From positions 1,612,001-1,676,000 of the forward strand of contig CAWKLQ010000008.1 in assembly GCA_963850525.1 (NCBI GenBank): 64,000 bases of DNA, written 5' to 3'. The notes below the pieces were generated by a model that was not told where the DNA came from, searched no databases, and saw nothing but the letters and a program-made list of their open reading frames with translations. The DNA is from JAEMQF01 sp963850525. Its GTDB lineage: Bacteria > Pseudomonadota > Gammaproteobacteria > Burkholderiales > Burkholderiaceae_C. Of this stretch, positions 62,201 to 64,000 are shown in pieces. Position 1 is the stretch's first letter. Each line of letters starts with the position of its first letter. A program made the position numbers and the translations under genes.

Positions 62201-64000
62201 CAGATCGGAGATCACCGGAATCGGCGCGGTCAATACTTCGATCAACGGCTGCAGCGGCTCGGTGATCTTCTGAACTTCTTCGACGACGGGCCCGAGAAAA
62301 TCGGAAATGAAGCTGCCCAGGTCGATGCCGACGTCGCGGAACTCGGCGATCTGCAGACCTTCGGCGATGGCGTTGCCGATGTCCGACAGCATGACCAGAT
62401 CGCCCGTGCTGCGGTTGCCGATGCTCCAGTCGAGGTAGAAATCGGCGACGACTTTCGGGAACACCTTGGCCGCTGCGTCGCCGAGCAGCTCGCTGTTCAG
62501 CTTGAGTTCGAGCGCGAGATCGACCACGGCTTCGGCGGCGATGCCGATGTCGATGCTCATGTCGCCGAGTTCGGCGAAGCCGAGCAAATCGTCGGCGTCG
62601 CCCGGGCGGTCCTTGATGTCGACGCCGAACGTCGCGCCGAGATGCGTATCGCCCTTGTCGTTGGCGTCGAGCTGCAGGAAGGCGAGCCTGCCGGTGAGAC
62701 CGCCGCCCGGGATATCGACATCGACGTTGAGCTCGAGCTCGTTGGTGTCGCCGACGTCGAGGTAAAAGCCTTGCTTCAAGTCGACGCCGAAACCGAACGC
62801 AAGCTCCCATTCGATGCGCGCCCGCACCGCGCCGCGCGTTTCCAGCCCGAGGCCCGGCACGCCGATGTCGAAATCGATTCCCTTGCCGGCGTCGAGCAGC
62901 GTGCCGCCGAGCACGAGGTTCCACTGCATGAAGATGTCTTCGAGCGCGACACCGGCTTCGTCGACGTTAGTCAGCAGGCCAATGTCGGACACCGTGATGA
63001 AGCCGTCGGCGTTGCGGTCGCCCAGGATGCCGAGCAAGCCGCTGCCGCCGTCTTCAGCACTCGCCAGTAGCTCGAACAATTGCTCCGAGATGAAGTTCTG
63101 GTTCGGGTCGGCTGCCGTCTCGACCGCATCGCGCAGGCCGTCGATGAAAGTCTTGCGGAAGTCACCGATCACGTTGGCGGCGTCGACCAGGCCGTCGCCG
63201 ATCAGCGGCAGCGTCATGCCCGCGACTTCGCCGTCGAACGTGTCTTGCAACAACCCGAGGAAGCCGTCGACGCCGTCGATGATCAGCAGGAGGTTGTCGA
63301 GCGGGCTGAACTGGCTGAAGTCGAGGCTGAAGATGTCGGGCGGGACTTCGACGAAATCGTCACCGTCGCCAACGTTCCCGGCAACGCTCAAGCCATTGGT
63401 GAGGTCGAACGCGAGTTCACCGCCGATTTCGACGTTGCCGCGGAACGACGACTGGGTCGGGAAGTAAACCGGTAGCGTGCCGGTGATGGCGCCCTCGATG
63501 TTGAAACTGACCGCGCTTTCAAGATCGGCGATCAGATCGACGAGCGAGATGCGGCGGTTGTCGACGCCGCCCACGACCGCGCCCGCCGTCATCGCGCCCT
63601 CCGCCAGGCCGAGCGAGAACGCGCCGGTGATCAGCGCCTCGCCGCCGATGATGCGCGCGCCGATGCCGCCGAGCGCTGCCGTGAAGGCGATGTCGTTCGC
63701 GCCGGCGCTGAGCGACCCGGCGATGCCGGTGTCCTGGAAGACCCACACCAGCTCGTTGATGTTCACCGGCGCACCGGTCAGGCCGCTCAGATCGATGCCG
63801 ATCGCGAGCTGCATGTCGAGCTCGCCCTCGGCGTGCAGGTTGGCGTTGCCCGACAAGTCGATGACGCCGGTGTCGATCGGCAGCGCCAGGCTGATCGGCA
63901 ACGACTCGGAGAATGCCGGATCGAAATTCAGGCCGATGCGCAGGATGCTGCCTTCGACCAGGCTGAGCTGCAGCAGGTCGCTGCCCGGCCCCGACATCGG
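32210..64000 (-). CDS. Giant multidomain exported/adhesin-like protein, N terminus outside the window
   Basis: An uninterrupted frame of at least 10,596 codons, open to the right edge, so the start and any signal sequence are not visible. From the N-terminal side the protein holds a beta-rich region with an EF-hand-like DRNADGFITVSD (62984-63019), a long RTX block (57090-60980), PPC domains, two short RTX blocks, LamG/FG-GAP/PA14 cassettes (50040-53320), more FG-GAP repeats, ELWxxDGT repeats with ALGFG modules, a leucine-rich repeat, a 350-residue glycine-rich segment, three LamG domains, an SdrD_B-like domain, a PKD array, four cadherin-like/Tandem-95 units and a charged tail ending in WARGRK. 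Such proteins are exported and bind calcium, glycans or surfaces; adhesion is the likely role. DUF3467, adaptor and SecA-like genes follow on the same strand. Conserved motifs occur along the whole frame, so it is real coding sequence. Confidence 0.93.
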   Translation of the reverse strand, partial: PMSGPGSDLLQLSLVEGSILRIGLNFDPAFSESLPISLALPIDTGVIDLSGNANLHAEGELDMQLAIGIDLSGLTGAPVNINELVWVFQDTGIAGSLSAGANDIAFTAALGGIGARIIGGEALITGAFSLGLAEGAMTAGAVVGGVDNRRISLVDLIADLESAVSFNIEGAITGTLPVYFPTQSSFRGNVEIGGELAFDLTNGLSVAGNVGDGDDFVEVPPDIFSLDFSQFSPLDNLLLIIDGVDGFLGLLQDTFDGEVAGMTLPLIGDGLVDAANVIGDFRKTFIDGLRDAVETAADPNQNFISEQLFELLASAEDGGSGLLGILGDRNADGFITVSDIGLLTNVDEAGVALEDIFMQWNLVLGGTLLDAGKGIDFDIGVPGLGLETRGAVRARIEWELAFGFGVDLKQGFYLDVGDTNELELNVDVDIPGGGLTGRLAFLQLDANDKGDTHLGATFGVDIKDRPGDADDLLGFAELGDMSIDIGIAAEAVVDLALELKLNSELLGDAAAKVFPKVVADFYLDWSIGNRSTGDLVMLSDIGNAIAEGLQIAEFRDVGIDLGSFISDFLGPVVEEVQKITEPLQPLIEVLTAPIPVISDLAGEPISLIDIAGLTGYVKADLIYAIADVITLVNSIPDPSEVGALIIPFGDFTIFERPPVFDPDAADGIWSGDFDLGQIELPDTSGFDFEGALDGLDTGSSSQAQTTKSFSNGFAGKSFGDFISFPVFQDPSQIFGLLMGGDVALVAIDLPPLDFKFSYSQFFTIFGPLGVSITGTMGALIDFGPFGYDTLGLRQFFDSGFRNPELLFNGLFISDTALADGTGPDLTEVTLTGSITAAAELNLGIARAGVAGGIFIEIGFDLHDPNEDGKLRLEELAKNFLNQAIYAEGAAKLLAPLAVFDVHGEIFAKLFAFLKIDLGFFSIDKEFDITPPITLVEFDIPFVRVPTLATELAGGVLQLNMGEFANLRLEGDDRDIAEQFVVAQVDASHVNVTAFGFTQEYEVTSAIIALGGEGDDTIDLRGVTSAITYDIEGGAGNDQILLNAAALGAARIRGGTGDDTITTGAGADIIFGEAGSDSIDAGAGDDLVFGDDGKIGEDGLTLKSSNFGGGADTVTGGAGSDVIFGGGGADKLGGDLAATDTGDGAAGDDVIIGDGALLTLSTANAFLTIVTVEDSNTSSGGADVIFGHGGADLIYAGGGNDNVGGGSGDDQIRAEKGFDIVTGGDGVDTIFGGENDDDIAGGAGDDLLSGDEGKDLIHGNQGLDIIHGGTGVDDLFGDADDDQIFGESDADRIYGGGGADRIEGGVGNNVIFGDDGSLTRNASGVVLAASSAPGAADGADIVTTDAGNQLVFLGGGGDQLTLADGNHNVFGDHGSVTLSAAGVLLTSLSTPGAGDGSDVIVSGAGRLVVYLGAGDDQLSAGNGAARIFGEAGSDTMTLGDGAKYIEGNDGSDHIFTGAGNDEIHADGGDDEVNSGAGNDVIFGGIGNDTIIAGLGSDLVVGEAGEDWIYGGVGALGTASETGSNDSIDGGDGVDHLWGDFGADTILGGTGDDVIHGLAGADFIEGNLDDDQIWGEAGDDVIVGGRGDDTIAGGAGRDLIWGGFEDVAPPPSDPNNHRFYFDLTNPANFENPAGFDGAEARIPTGFAVPRIAPAIAHGLSIGSDSDDDPGTIDDGTDPRVRSALAAFAEFADAIGNTDLPIEDFNDVISGGDGNDFVFGGGGRDLVKGGGGSDYVDGGVERDEVYGEGGDDVVRGGANDDVVHGDYMYELGSSRADVNQPLFGDEGIDQVYGDEGTDFLFGDAGRFNAATGVWEQRGQRLWGGAGIDFMYAFANVGVTATPELVAAEVLLWGDELHGESGGDWLFGNLRRDVLFGDSGNEYIAGDYLAGAQLAQNEFANLLGGADLMFGGTGEDQLLGGGGNDEVWGGGDTDWLEGQHGNDTLYGGGGIDMMVLDTRREYFAPSGVGEADLLPPVHQLSAALDSFDGHFGNEARGDIADDNATDIMLIEGTNQRDIILIGQLADGRIHVDFRTTNPFTGAQEAWEILAPWRANVDPAADTDPSTVGDAYFDPALPLDSEGRPLVEQFRVSGLLRDDAIEFIADPYLANLGTPAQVNVLPLDIGDLNQRSNDFVGVIDGGPGDDLLRGTAGRDRLDGGGGSDTLFGLAGDDRLWGDSTAGEESASSGDYDILYGGRGNDDMLGGPGINDLYAWTQNPQPLGDTQFGVFVAPNAVDGAVFNDNGDLNGDGFLDADPNQAARILEDTGLDRMLGSRNDDRLFGGTGLAFMFGNGGADQMFRADGSLFESLDGGLNGDAWKQFARESGHVWYVPGTEADDVITVDFVNEPGLLGDHHLVTRLTNNNGVFSFAADVPLDFNATDQSGNPLFDGADLALRIDPLRERGSQQSADPKLADPNLKTTDFTTVTQGLAQGATLHGLLPQEGAFEVILIDALGGNDHVSVGPTVQKTVWVDAGAGDDRVTVAGGNVVLSDRAEFYNERNDTLANAYPLNSAALTQSTSFTGLTIDNPDDTDWYRFSLASAPADGARLVLDSASDLDGLELALFKARSVSNVPGTLATALDLGAFGATPLITGASLAGTEEDWFGFDLGATGVAGDSILLKPAASWFSPSRASTAPVTSAAHPEQGAPDDWALLGLQLVLVGVDGAPLASTFGDADDPARLSLAGLAAGRYLIKVGGAQATTPYELFLDRAESAATAAGALQLGRDRSDLGSSHDTIATAFLLPAVQGLGRVTGLTIHSDADVDMFRITLDRQGVAGDRINLLKNLVGDQLQIRLLDAAGNEVLGRVSDPAPLVQSLSLEGLAAGTFYVKVSTSPGSLARYDLVFQVPLLSTTVHTLDPAANATKNTALDLGTYSLFPQVLGTTINGASAEEWYRFELQRDAIASDVIRLSASGALQIQLTDAAGVALGAAVGAAAGTPGELQLNGRVAGSYFLKIFGAASTLDYELSAGDRATERSIVEAPTADGLLRQEIRTIRQQADSQLDLSGRQTSFLDISALDAGAQYLLRVTSPNRVPTQYDLAFDLADDIDPAEQTINLAAKADVTRRDVILGGAGHDVLQGGPGEDWIFGGTGNDVLTGGADRMAEDLLFGGAGDDAFQLLPDQLPFIKGTTQTFIPTLTDRFDGGPGSDQVLFLGGDLDRLSQPVNDDVAIRWNRFLQRYEFTALTWDIANQTFAVEQEVVNAARLGPLVGFNGDVEFRLRVPDPAHPDRGFVSVQAHIEADSLTGVAQDLQLALNAVFGLDADGVPVVSVEFPGNVLRLRARGTGLELRTDEADPMHQVLGFDALGTSAPIYRQSYAFYQTISVEKTVIDTRAGDDVVHGDTEFMYPNVPSEWGIDPGDFEQRALIGALEIHGGAGNDRLFGGALGDTIFGDAGADVIFGGGGNDQIDGGSGRDFISGNTSLVPDAYEFNSIGGVLDRNDLVRLAAALPTVSAGSLIKDLNFDLDDDGDWYIISAPQAALRFGNAGAAPLTGDMIEVPEVVQTASGAVPTGHMLRAFLFAALNTGDPDEPIALVPRERASGAPDFYLLHVTDELQPSADTAGRAVQLDGVDDRLTVAANPSLDLRRELTLETWFKVDAKLDGSLDFAPGKGWMPIVYKGDANTVPSIAERSYSLWLHSSGLLHFTSANGFSQDGIVNTPAGSVGAGQWHHFAGVMDRDHGTMLAYLDGVLVGTGQVGTLDAALNADDPLLIGATFEPAADYTPFKGVIDELRLWNVVRSEAEIQSARERILQGDEPGLVGYWRFEESEGAAYNNSADRSNDGIANLQALLNINSNGGLPDGAITSVSQAHVPGRALITPFDTGRYQIRFAQPLGQSVLVSGADALQTFSAVDLSGQPVLIELGDINHDGYADAIVSVRDLVPDGEGGTNNFARIAFGSASGLDIDSTALPVTLGLPAPLLLGSANDHSLISGVGDVNRDGFDDIAVSVTKGDASTVYLLFGRADWSGTTQRDPGLVAEYFYFNGLSRIATFPADFDALTPDLVRTESQINIPSTNGSFPGVADVDVFAARWSGQINITTAGAYRFFLESDDGSRLFIDNQLVINNGGVHPMLEAASAPLTLDVGMHDIRVEYFENTGGAGVILRWDPPGLTAKEVVPASALFRDARGVIDVVSRNDAVLSGFNGAVSASAAGDVTPMIGSGLVGQFYQLGPLGNAQPDALSFDGNDRVQVTSSDSLKIERNLTLEARFKIDAFADTWMPLIQKGDGSFGGRSYVIWINQNGSIQLNVADASGVESLQTAAGSIVAGEWIELAAVVNRDSGAAQIRINGASVAAATLRTTNLVTHDGPLLIGDSLETFGGLTPFVGVIDDVAIWNTARSNAQINTDFAAGLNDSDAALAAHWNFDEVSGDQAFDASLNANHGVLGAGVAGQTPARVQQLPAFPDFATLTQTDPRPEVVTLTALSTAPANGRIPANLPLSLTVATGASSSVNVSFTLTAASTSSNAAPADLAADLAAIMNSALEAQGFIPDAVSAVAKAGKIEITVNDATVTAITLNGAAALGFGASQVSITKTITFIDRQIAHFSVDADFAGFPALDQMFAAAWSGKILIDESGPVTFAAFSDDRSRLYIDGVLRIDHTGLRAASVEQITFNLERGLHDIRFEYVQGTGGASAALAWDPAGGSNLALVPADHLLRTDATLNDATAPGTDDFMIADATGVRLVHGRSSEEWAADGDPLANRLSAALLPAPFTGAGWVNGSMAALGDIDLDGRDDVAVLSAGTLRIYAGGGLPTSMLVLSTITGLPTHAVVASAGDVDGDSARDLLITGASANTLIFGGVLPEVESLTNLLTDPDAGGALLPSALALPEGAWRGIGDFAKLDAQDELITDINAALKSAGLGTKISAQADGRRIVLVAIDAAITGFTLTALASNATVSDLHFAATQAAERDAAGALTLRASADAPEDGRLLGTSSGDLRFEISINAASAVGVTVARAETQGNRAIGSRNRFDDLGAALLVSTDRLNEGGTLEHQLLNVYLGGPRATLAAAFAAPDLVIEPGRASFADPGTTLPDSIFFGPAVEHLGSDGVTRTLLAVSGPAGDALRLYDGEQLGLAQGAPVPTSSLALDPEFFVFPLASPSAPAFVAAPPTGIDLANDAAPRLQESFGLEGAASNEHLSQAISLGDLNGDGSGELLLHGDTASYLLLGPVELDAMASLADAADVIIAAEVGRPASRMGDVTGDGLSDLVFLRPTTPGSFELVIIAGGKANGVDLPRLIDNAWIEQTLQIANQERVKVRSGSVGVFGSGFGDASASLAVLNWNDDGKADIALVRSDVPVGGVIQGFVFSGRSLWSGNDELPLSIFVDNPLTPAIDEGGVLAYLVLDNSDRVAQAVDALAGGSEAQQAEALQAVAQRQVRAVVAGDVTGDGLDDLLLSDSGYAVFPGSDTEASSTPNLGRAYLLTGRAQVSGQPAIDTIILLGTESELIVQDFSLGASLAALGDLNRDGFDDFAVGSSSEGLRAHAADTVREGGLFIYYGQADFGGAQLAPDDADLIVTRAPRGELVLDARYNGALYATAGDFDGDDRMDLAVGEPTRVLSALGSGQILDLDHSGSLSVFFDISHGSRIRALTLADVQVAGQFEFDRFGSLAATPGIDLDRDGLADLVVGAAGADVVTSEVIPEAGKSFVIYGSSSRAVLPPSATELGTRSFTGSGFFLVDEGTGRPTLFQDAPGETDPLFSLNDGADAWYRFTTLGDGMPGNAIRIVPGAQGGFVAPIDPNLGTLDVRPPLAAGNSLELRPFVDAVVGGLYVGDAFTDSGRMTGWTVFSGAFSGATERYVTPLIFKATSDGRYQISGIGTARLITPTNTPPMLDFGLVSGSDAVGPGYFLGWYDGSVSRGDNAGAISYDTNGDTARLLGPSQGAAGNVQVGRALAPLASPVRSYSISAEVSSGVVLEFDLGQFLGWAGDPEAVGTANLILHAPSAAQPIAAPTGVTAIASSGGKLFFAATAQGTGNELWVSDGTEAGTRLVADLKAGPGDSLPSNLIDVGGVLYFTANAGQLWRTDGSVTQKVQDAPLPGQPTQFVAQTGHAELLAGVLAPSDGVADVNYPFSIELLRNSGAVRTLTLTLARDATLGNAALADPRFGAGGLFDDLVGALGTALADAGLVGQLSVQRIGDRFQLVANQEDIARVSVRGGEALGFDVNQLSPPSVTLAAAADATPVLSQDQDFSLVIETIGGRQSVVEFSLAAATTAGNADGAALAAQLEALFGSLTSIGLAAGAFDVSAVGNRLTLSVTDPSVVKVTLRNGEAFGFGADQESVRVVALVAPAAASTTGQLPADLNFTLHVRRGDGTLLDYAITLSGASNAGNAALPNPQGALASQLEAAINSVLAADFGANALSVSARFITGIGGIGLAIESRDPAILGISLEGAGALGFGDAVASARAGDRLFFATESSAGNELWMLNNGVLTTLDIFAGASSSSPNNLVIVGDALYFVATNGAGSGIWRIVDGAAPQRLEGQTFTGAQQLIEAGGKLGFVALPNGFANDRQVYSFDPASAVFTRLSSIAPLDSSGIPSSLEYFNGRIYFAAQDHLPGSYAFGTGTGFVGRELWAATPGVLNSATRVANIGQPDFNPIDLFFGFITQPGRVTSSFPTGMTGVGGALFFSANDGTSGVELWSTSGSGAARVADLVPGAGGSTISQLTAVQTSSGARLFFIANGKLWMRDQSSATLTEIDLGGAALGDATGAQPLLTAAGGKLYFQAGGKLWSTDGDTTLQFDEIIPDKAKLEVHVLPGEGDARASAADLSATALPTVLVDIGSEAVAVDITAAVKAALARGDTRLTVRIENARGDVPVQLELAGPARSGQTGLNVTAATPGLVADLYAADGTVVRIGSPTLDIRAIEAGTYYLRVYDPSGTSTADLPFAIEIDAPIQGYTHPIPDRDRIHGGDGDDLIVGNQGLDRLWGDSGRDDFIGESLELRDFDAPAGEALSASLSSERSTIPPEGPPVDASIAVEDAGLRVAIAQALGLAVTQSYLPGQYLIHVPDASARTDLALSDGLNFRERILASNLAELTTLDAAGRGITLLAGLKYAINLTTLNLADNAIGNGELDQLIPATVSSGDTRGFPTGMRELENLLLDFNPLTELAPLTFLTQLERLSFDGASTAAILAEVPDLHWPEVGGVTRRLEFLSLDYVAPIGLGNAALAGAIVDLAPLLGQTDLKFLSLKGNNIEDIRPLTQLDALEVVRLDANRIRNIEDLLGQRIVDNGDPGFTPFGAWLANIAPAAAAFEDDYLFRSGLSSSNSARWTFDNLDEGDYEILVTWPESTSRSSSVTYQVRSKDSTAIVDDLTLFNGGLTQAGVTFGIGGRVVSIDTNTGMISGDGDDDDLKFYGTSYFAVGGDGLTTIYVLGDLNIAGDTINVTGSNALSIIVGNDVNIAPNAVFNLSANGTSPGAGGGAPGAVGTAGVGGSGGSFFFFGTPIGGFPGVGGGRGAGGAQGFFSSSPGSPGGAGGAGGTGPTGGTGTVGTAGQAGEGGFNNASGAGAGGEAGQNAFYAAVFGLQFGGFGGAGGLGQPGGAGGFGGGSGGGIGGFGFSGSSRPGQSGAEAYAGAPGQAGRNDVTGEAISGGGAGGAGGGGSGGGGGGGGSGGSGGGGGGGGGGVPFNLGSGGAGGAGGVGGIGGVGGAGGAGGAGGAGGAGGGAFEIYAYGRVTLNTAEFYAQGGAGASGNSGTLGLPGTAGTSGAGGQGGAQGAGLAGDGRTGGRGANGGAGASGSAGGAGGAGGGGAGGTIKLVGSVLDGFGAEIHAEGGSGGNSGALGRFVLGQNAGFFATQKITGVTFDIFGGLQFTYEPTINARGGAAEAVSGPMGVNPFIEQGLAPVATPYIPGLSAGDGSARSVAAPFGLLQLTSQALLDPAVFAAALAKGAPLALVRVDGAIDGVVNEFVGYDLLLLANLTDAQTFADPTLGVGTQEAQHALVQGGWIRDGQFVAGDAGLQTLQSLTPGAVYVMLIPEQTSFFSVTASLGSGSDKISFLASTETLNDGQALFIRPPGGIATVNQQLAPAGPSIGDTTWQPLILSQGSGPTTATVHVGATSPEIEILLSDASGGLVAADAVMLRKVEPVLPNLRTLTITNNPLDNRAHEIFVPAVQAGGAAVEFSANAAPTIATIAQQPAATAVAFDGLSRIDVPASAGLSMSGSTTVELRFKFDAADRGWVTLLHKSTGGGLVQTSYSLYLNQTTGHLYLFSADALGLQSWLMPAGSVTPGTWYEFASVIDRTSGSVRAYLNGVEVLSGSVRTGPALGDANSLVIGNRSLPAVQTLGFRGLIEDLAVWNAARTPSQISADFASGVDNNAAQLLGHWKFDEAAGGAALDSSKNHNDGVHPSIALDGVNDHVMSGNLRAAFVDESVTLQIRFNAQGAGVIVDELGQAAPNVGWHDSQIELLADGTVMLRVWALPALALGKVDFNSWHDVTLRYNKATQTLDGFLDGVKGGASIVGDRSAPWEFINPGGAPFGLFYAIGAGDTTNLGNGGSFKGQVADFRVWSIARSDADIQADRALAGNEAGLVLNWKLDNVSGPTAIDSAAGNRPGNLIGGMVPNGVLARTLGPIRLNLSDALADPLSLVPTFDATQIDARIEGNYLIVTPVRGFAGTSHIALIVRDGTGTPHDPRGRQGNVEFDVTIDANAIYGAKFNDVDADGVRDAGEVGIDGLHLFLDLNANGRFDAGELETWTDSNGDYAFRGLEFLDSTAFAPASLTGAQPASPTGGAGVSTTQQTSDAAIVTRSEARFDINAQALAEALRFDGGDRVEVPNSATLNFTGSSTVEVRFTADASNVGFVPLIHKTVAGFAPRTYSSFIDISSGRLFFSTADALGEQFWYSPAGTVIAGQSYHFVTVLDRGLGQAHAYLNGVELQLVEFGGAPRSNALRTLPARAIDNPLEIGNTLESGWPGFIGIIDDVAVWNTARSQLEIANDFIAGVDNTAPGLGAHWAFSESAGNRAVDGSISANDGVLGGLAQLASATPLRVQPSGQEPVSLSATLRLTPESTADNLTLDDLARDLNNLLDASALGKVVFARSAGEAIEFYAAAGFDSLVVDALTRQTVTESTTLGDGSVVSFAVSDLNLAGALGFGAHSVGVAQQGIVVATGAAVSSTDAGVVQSSSADTALTVTLSNSVETLTVASNAGTAVLTLNQGNVGDNSVLADLIDDLNSQLNASALAGEVSASLDGSRVRFTTTDKGAGVLLRVVASTHTTAVATTTFGSGPQVARILPDVSLPSALGFANDATTGTDRSHLVTEIPPEGNAPTTGVTLTGSDVLGVLPVHFTAPGQIATGVNVGNLIVVNLDMGPDLSVDEGDTVLLTPTISDSLGREEDPFSYLWSVEASNGQVIALGHAASFEFTPEDDGVYRARLFITDVARGFSAQPGLVTITASNVNPLIEAGGDQTLNEGDLLSVSMPFSDVGIRDTHSALIDWGDDTSSLFESLNELFGEGTLTPTHVYADDGEYLVSVTLTDDDGGAATDSFGVSVGNVAPSVDAGANQTVVEGQEVRLRRGTIEGAGIHDQGTLDSHTATIDWGDGTPLQTGTVEELLSGPPGSTAGMNGAVLGRHVYADDGVYTVNVTVIDDDDATAPATDSMLVTVGNAAAVIGTPEGGLAGAEGRVIELADVFFVDAGTRDTHTGTIDWGDGTPLETLLVTEAPFGPPGSVQGLTGQLRGSHVYADSGVYTATLNLLDDDGAPTTQLLRIDVANQAPVAFAGSTLTVNEGDVFSLTGAGFTDAGTLDTHTASVNWGDGATTDGGVTETPFGPPGSTDGMSGSVTASHVFGDNGAFEVILSVTDKDDAIGDDTLTVTVRNVAPSVNAGADLGGGVGTPVLLSATFTDPGFLDTHTASVDWGDGTKSGGSVNQQAHSLSDSHTYATSGFYVITVTVTDDDGGSGSATLIADISNAAPVVTTVEAASADEGLLFNLPATFFTDTGVNETFTALVDFGDGSDPVPGVIDLATRQVSADHVYADNGEFQVLVSVTDGFGATGTGTFAVNVANLPPAVTNDDYTLNEDGFLIASSPGVLGNDADVQADFLTAQLVSAVTHGTLVFRSNGAFAYKPDANFFGTDSFSYRALDEDGGVSDIALVTLSMLPVNDAPIFLKGADISLNEDAGAQTRPGWATLISAGPANESGQALTFTLISDNTVLFNELPSVSADGTLRFTAAPNANGVANVSVVLRDNGGTANGGVESSSVQTFTIRVAAVNDAPLPISVSYQIGEDQTVNGQLQATDVDHDALTFALTIGAGQGSLVLRADGSFTYVPRPNYFGRDGFGFRVSDGLVTSGQASVTFVIAPVNDAPVAIADDYLVAANSVFTGASEDPTFGVLRNDTDVDDPLGLQPLTAFLVSAPAHGTLNAFNSDGTFVYTPALDFSGTDSFTYQAVDPSGAPSLAASVTLQVAGSAAAVTGLAANARSGGVAQTQTLQGMESVVFSDSALVSVARLAELVDLAGKSLTAAPTPSATSAASPAAPPQKPADPTSIENFASFENQATVPLREALGLANHAAAMVAHKGVTAPVRATPNLDDDDWLVELSPGSNRAQRAAPDSTPKPADAPKIDWDEEFAKFGNARSAQEGAAWAGWRPNAAQFNDKPRWARGRK
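32593..32601. repeat. Mononucleotide tract (9 G) inside the giant gene
   Basis: Nine consecutive G (C on the coding strand) lie about 130 codons before the stop, encoding part of AAPPQK. A one-base slip would replace the C-terminal tail. Confidence 0.9.
32820..34005 (-). other. Cadherin-like/Tandem-95 block of the giant protein
   Basis: Four units share the pattern of this family: NDDYTLNEDGFL..VLGNDADV, GTLVFRSNGAFAYKPDANFFGTDSFSYRA, NYFGRDGFGFRVSDG and DFSGTDSFTYQAVDPSG, with NDAP linkers between them. Such units are calcium-dependent beta-sandwiches of long adhesins. They are the last folded domains before the C-terminal tail. Confidence 0.85.
34020..36130 (-). other. Array of seven PKD/Ig-like domains of the giant protein
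   Basis: Seven consecutive units of about 90-115 residues run in series. Six of them share an EG-(x)n-DxGxxDTHTAxxDWGDGT core, a HxYADxGxYxVxVTVTDDDG strand and a VxN linker; the first is a divergent PKD of the YLWSVEASNG type. These are extracellular beta-sandwich spacers. Confidence 0.85.
37060..39620 (-). other. Three LamG-like domains and an SdrD_B-like domain of the giant protein
   Basis: LamG/concanavalin-like units start at FDGLSRIDVPASAGL (about 39620), LDGVNDHVMSGNL (about 38980) and FDGGDRVEVPNSATL (about 37740); each ends with a GHWKFDE-type or W-rich strand. Between the last two is KFNDVDADGVRDAGEVGIDG with DLNANGRFDAGE, the pattern of SdrD B-type calcium-binding repeats (about 37880-38080). 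Confidence 0.8.
40760..41805 (-). repeat. Glycine-rich low-complexity segment of the giant protein
   Basis: About 350 residues made mainly of GGAGG, GGxG and GAGG runs with Ala, Ser and aromatic residues. The DNA is a matching string of CCACC/CCGCC repeats. It separates LRR-side and LamG-side domains and may form a polyglycine-II or flexible fibre. Confidence 0.9.
42340..43080 (-). other. Leucine-rich repeat domain of the giant protein
   Basis: Internalin-like 22-residue repeats: LTTLDAAGRGITLLAGLKY, LTTLNLADNAIG, LENLLLDFNPLTELAPLTF, LKFLSLKGNNIEDIRPLTQL and LEVVRLDANRIRNIEDLLG. Such domains bind proteins. It is the only LRR in the window. Confidence 0.85.
43800..46150 (-). other. ELWxxDGT repeats interleaved with ALGFG modules in the giant protein
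   Basis: Repeats such as TGNELWVSDGTEAGTRLVADL, NELWMLNNG, RELWAAT and VELWSTSGSG, each with a following LYFxA strand, match the ELWxxDGT beta-propeller-like family. They flank three ALGFG modules at about 44810-45800. Confidence 0.8.
50040..53320 (-). other. LamG / FG-GAP / PA14 cassettes of the giant protein
   Basis: Two successive cassettes. The first has LamG (LDGVDDRLTVAANPSL), FG-GAP repeats (DINHDGYADAIVSVRD, DVNRDGFDDIAVSVT) and PA14 (WSGQINITTAGAYRFFLESDDGSRLFIDNQLV). The second has LamG (FDGNDRVQVTSSDSL), an ALGFG module and a second PA14 (WSGKILIDESGPVTF, RLYIDGVLRIDH). FG-GAP repeats continue to about 47120. PA14 and LamG are typical glycan-binding domains. Confidence 0.85.
55050..56540 (-). 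other. PPC (pre-peptidase C-terminal) domains of the giant protein
   Basis: Several tandem units with the pattern N(D/E)T(L/I)xxAxxL..GxxDWYRFxL and AGxYxLKVxxxxxxxYxLxF, for example DDTDWYRFSLASAP, EEDWFGFDLG, DVDMFRITLD and SAEEWYRFELQ. PPC domains occur in secreted proteases and surface proteins. Confidence 0.8.
57090..60980 (-). repeat. Main RTX calcium-binding repeat block of the giant protein
   Basis: Dozens of nonapeptide repeats of type GGxGxDxxx, for example GGTGDDTITTGAGADIIFG and GGAGDDLLSGDEGKDLIHG, with inserts at about 57620-58110. RTX repeats bind calcium outside the cell and fold into beta-rolls. They lie towards the N-terminal third and not at the C terminus. Confidence 0.93.
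60981..64000 (-). other. N-terminal beta-rich region of the giant protein (part)
   Basis: About 1000 residues of alternating hydrophobic/polar strands (SLALPIDTGVIDLSGNANLH, LDMQLAIGIDLSGLTG, FGVDLKQGFYLDVGDTNE), with one EF-hand-like loop. I recognise no named domain. The missing 5' part lies outside the window. Confidence 0.6.
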
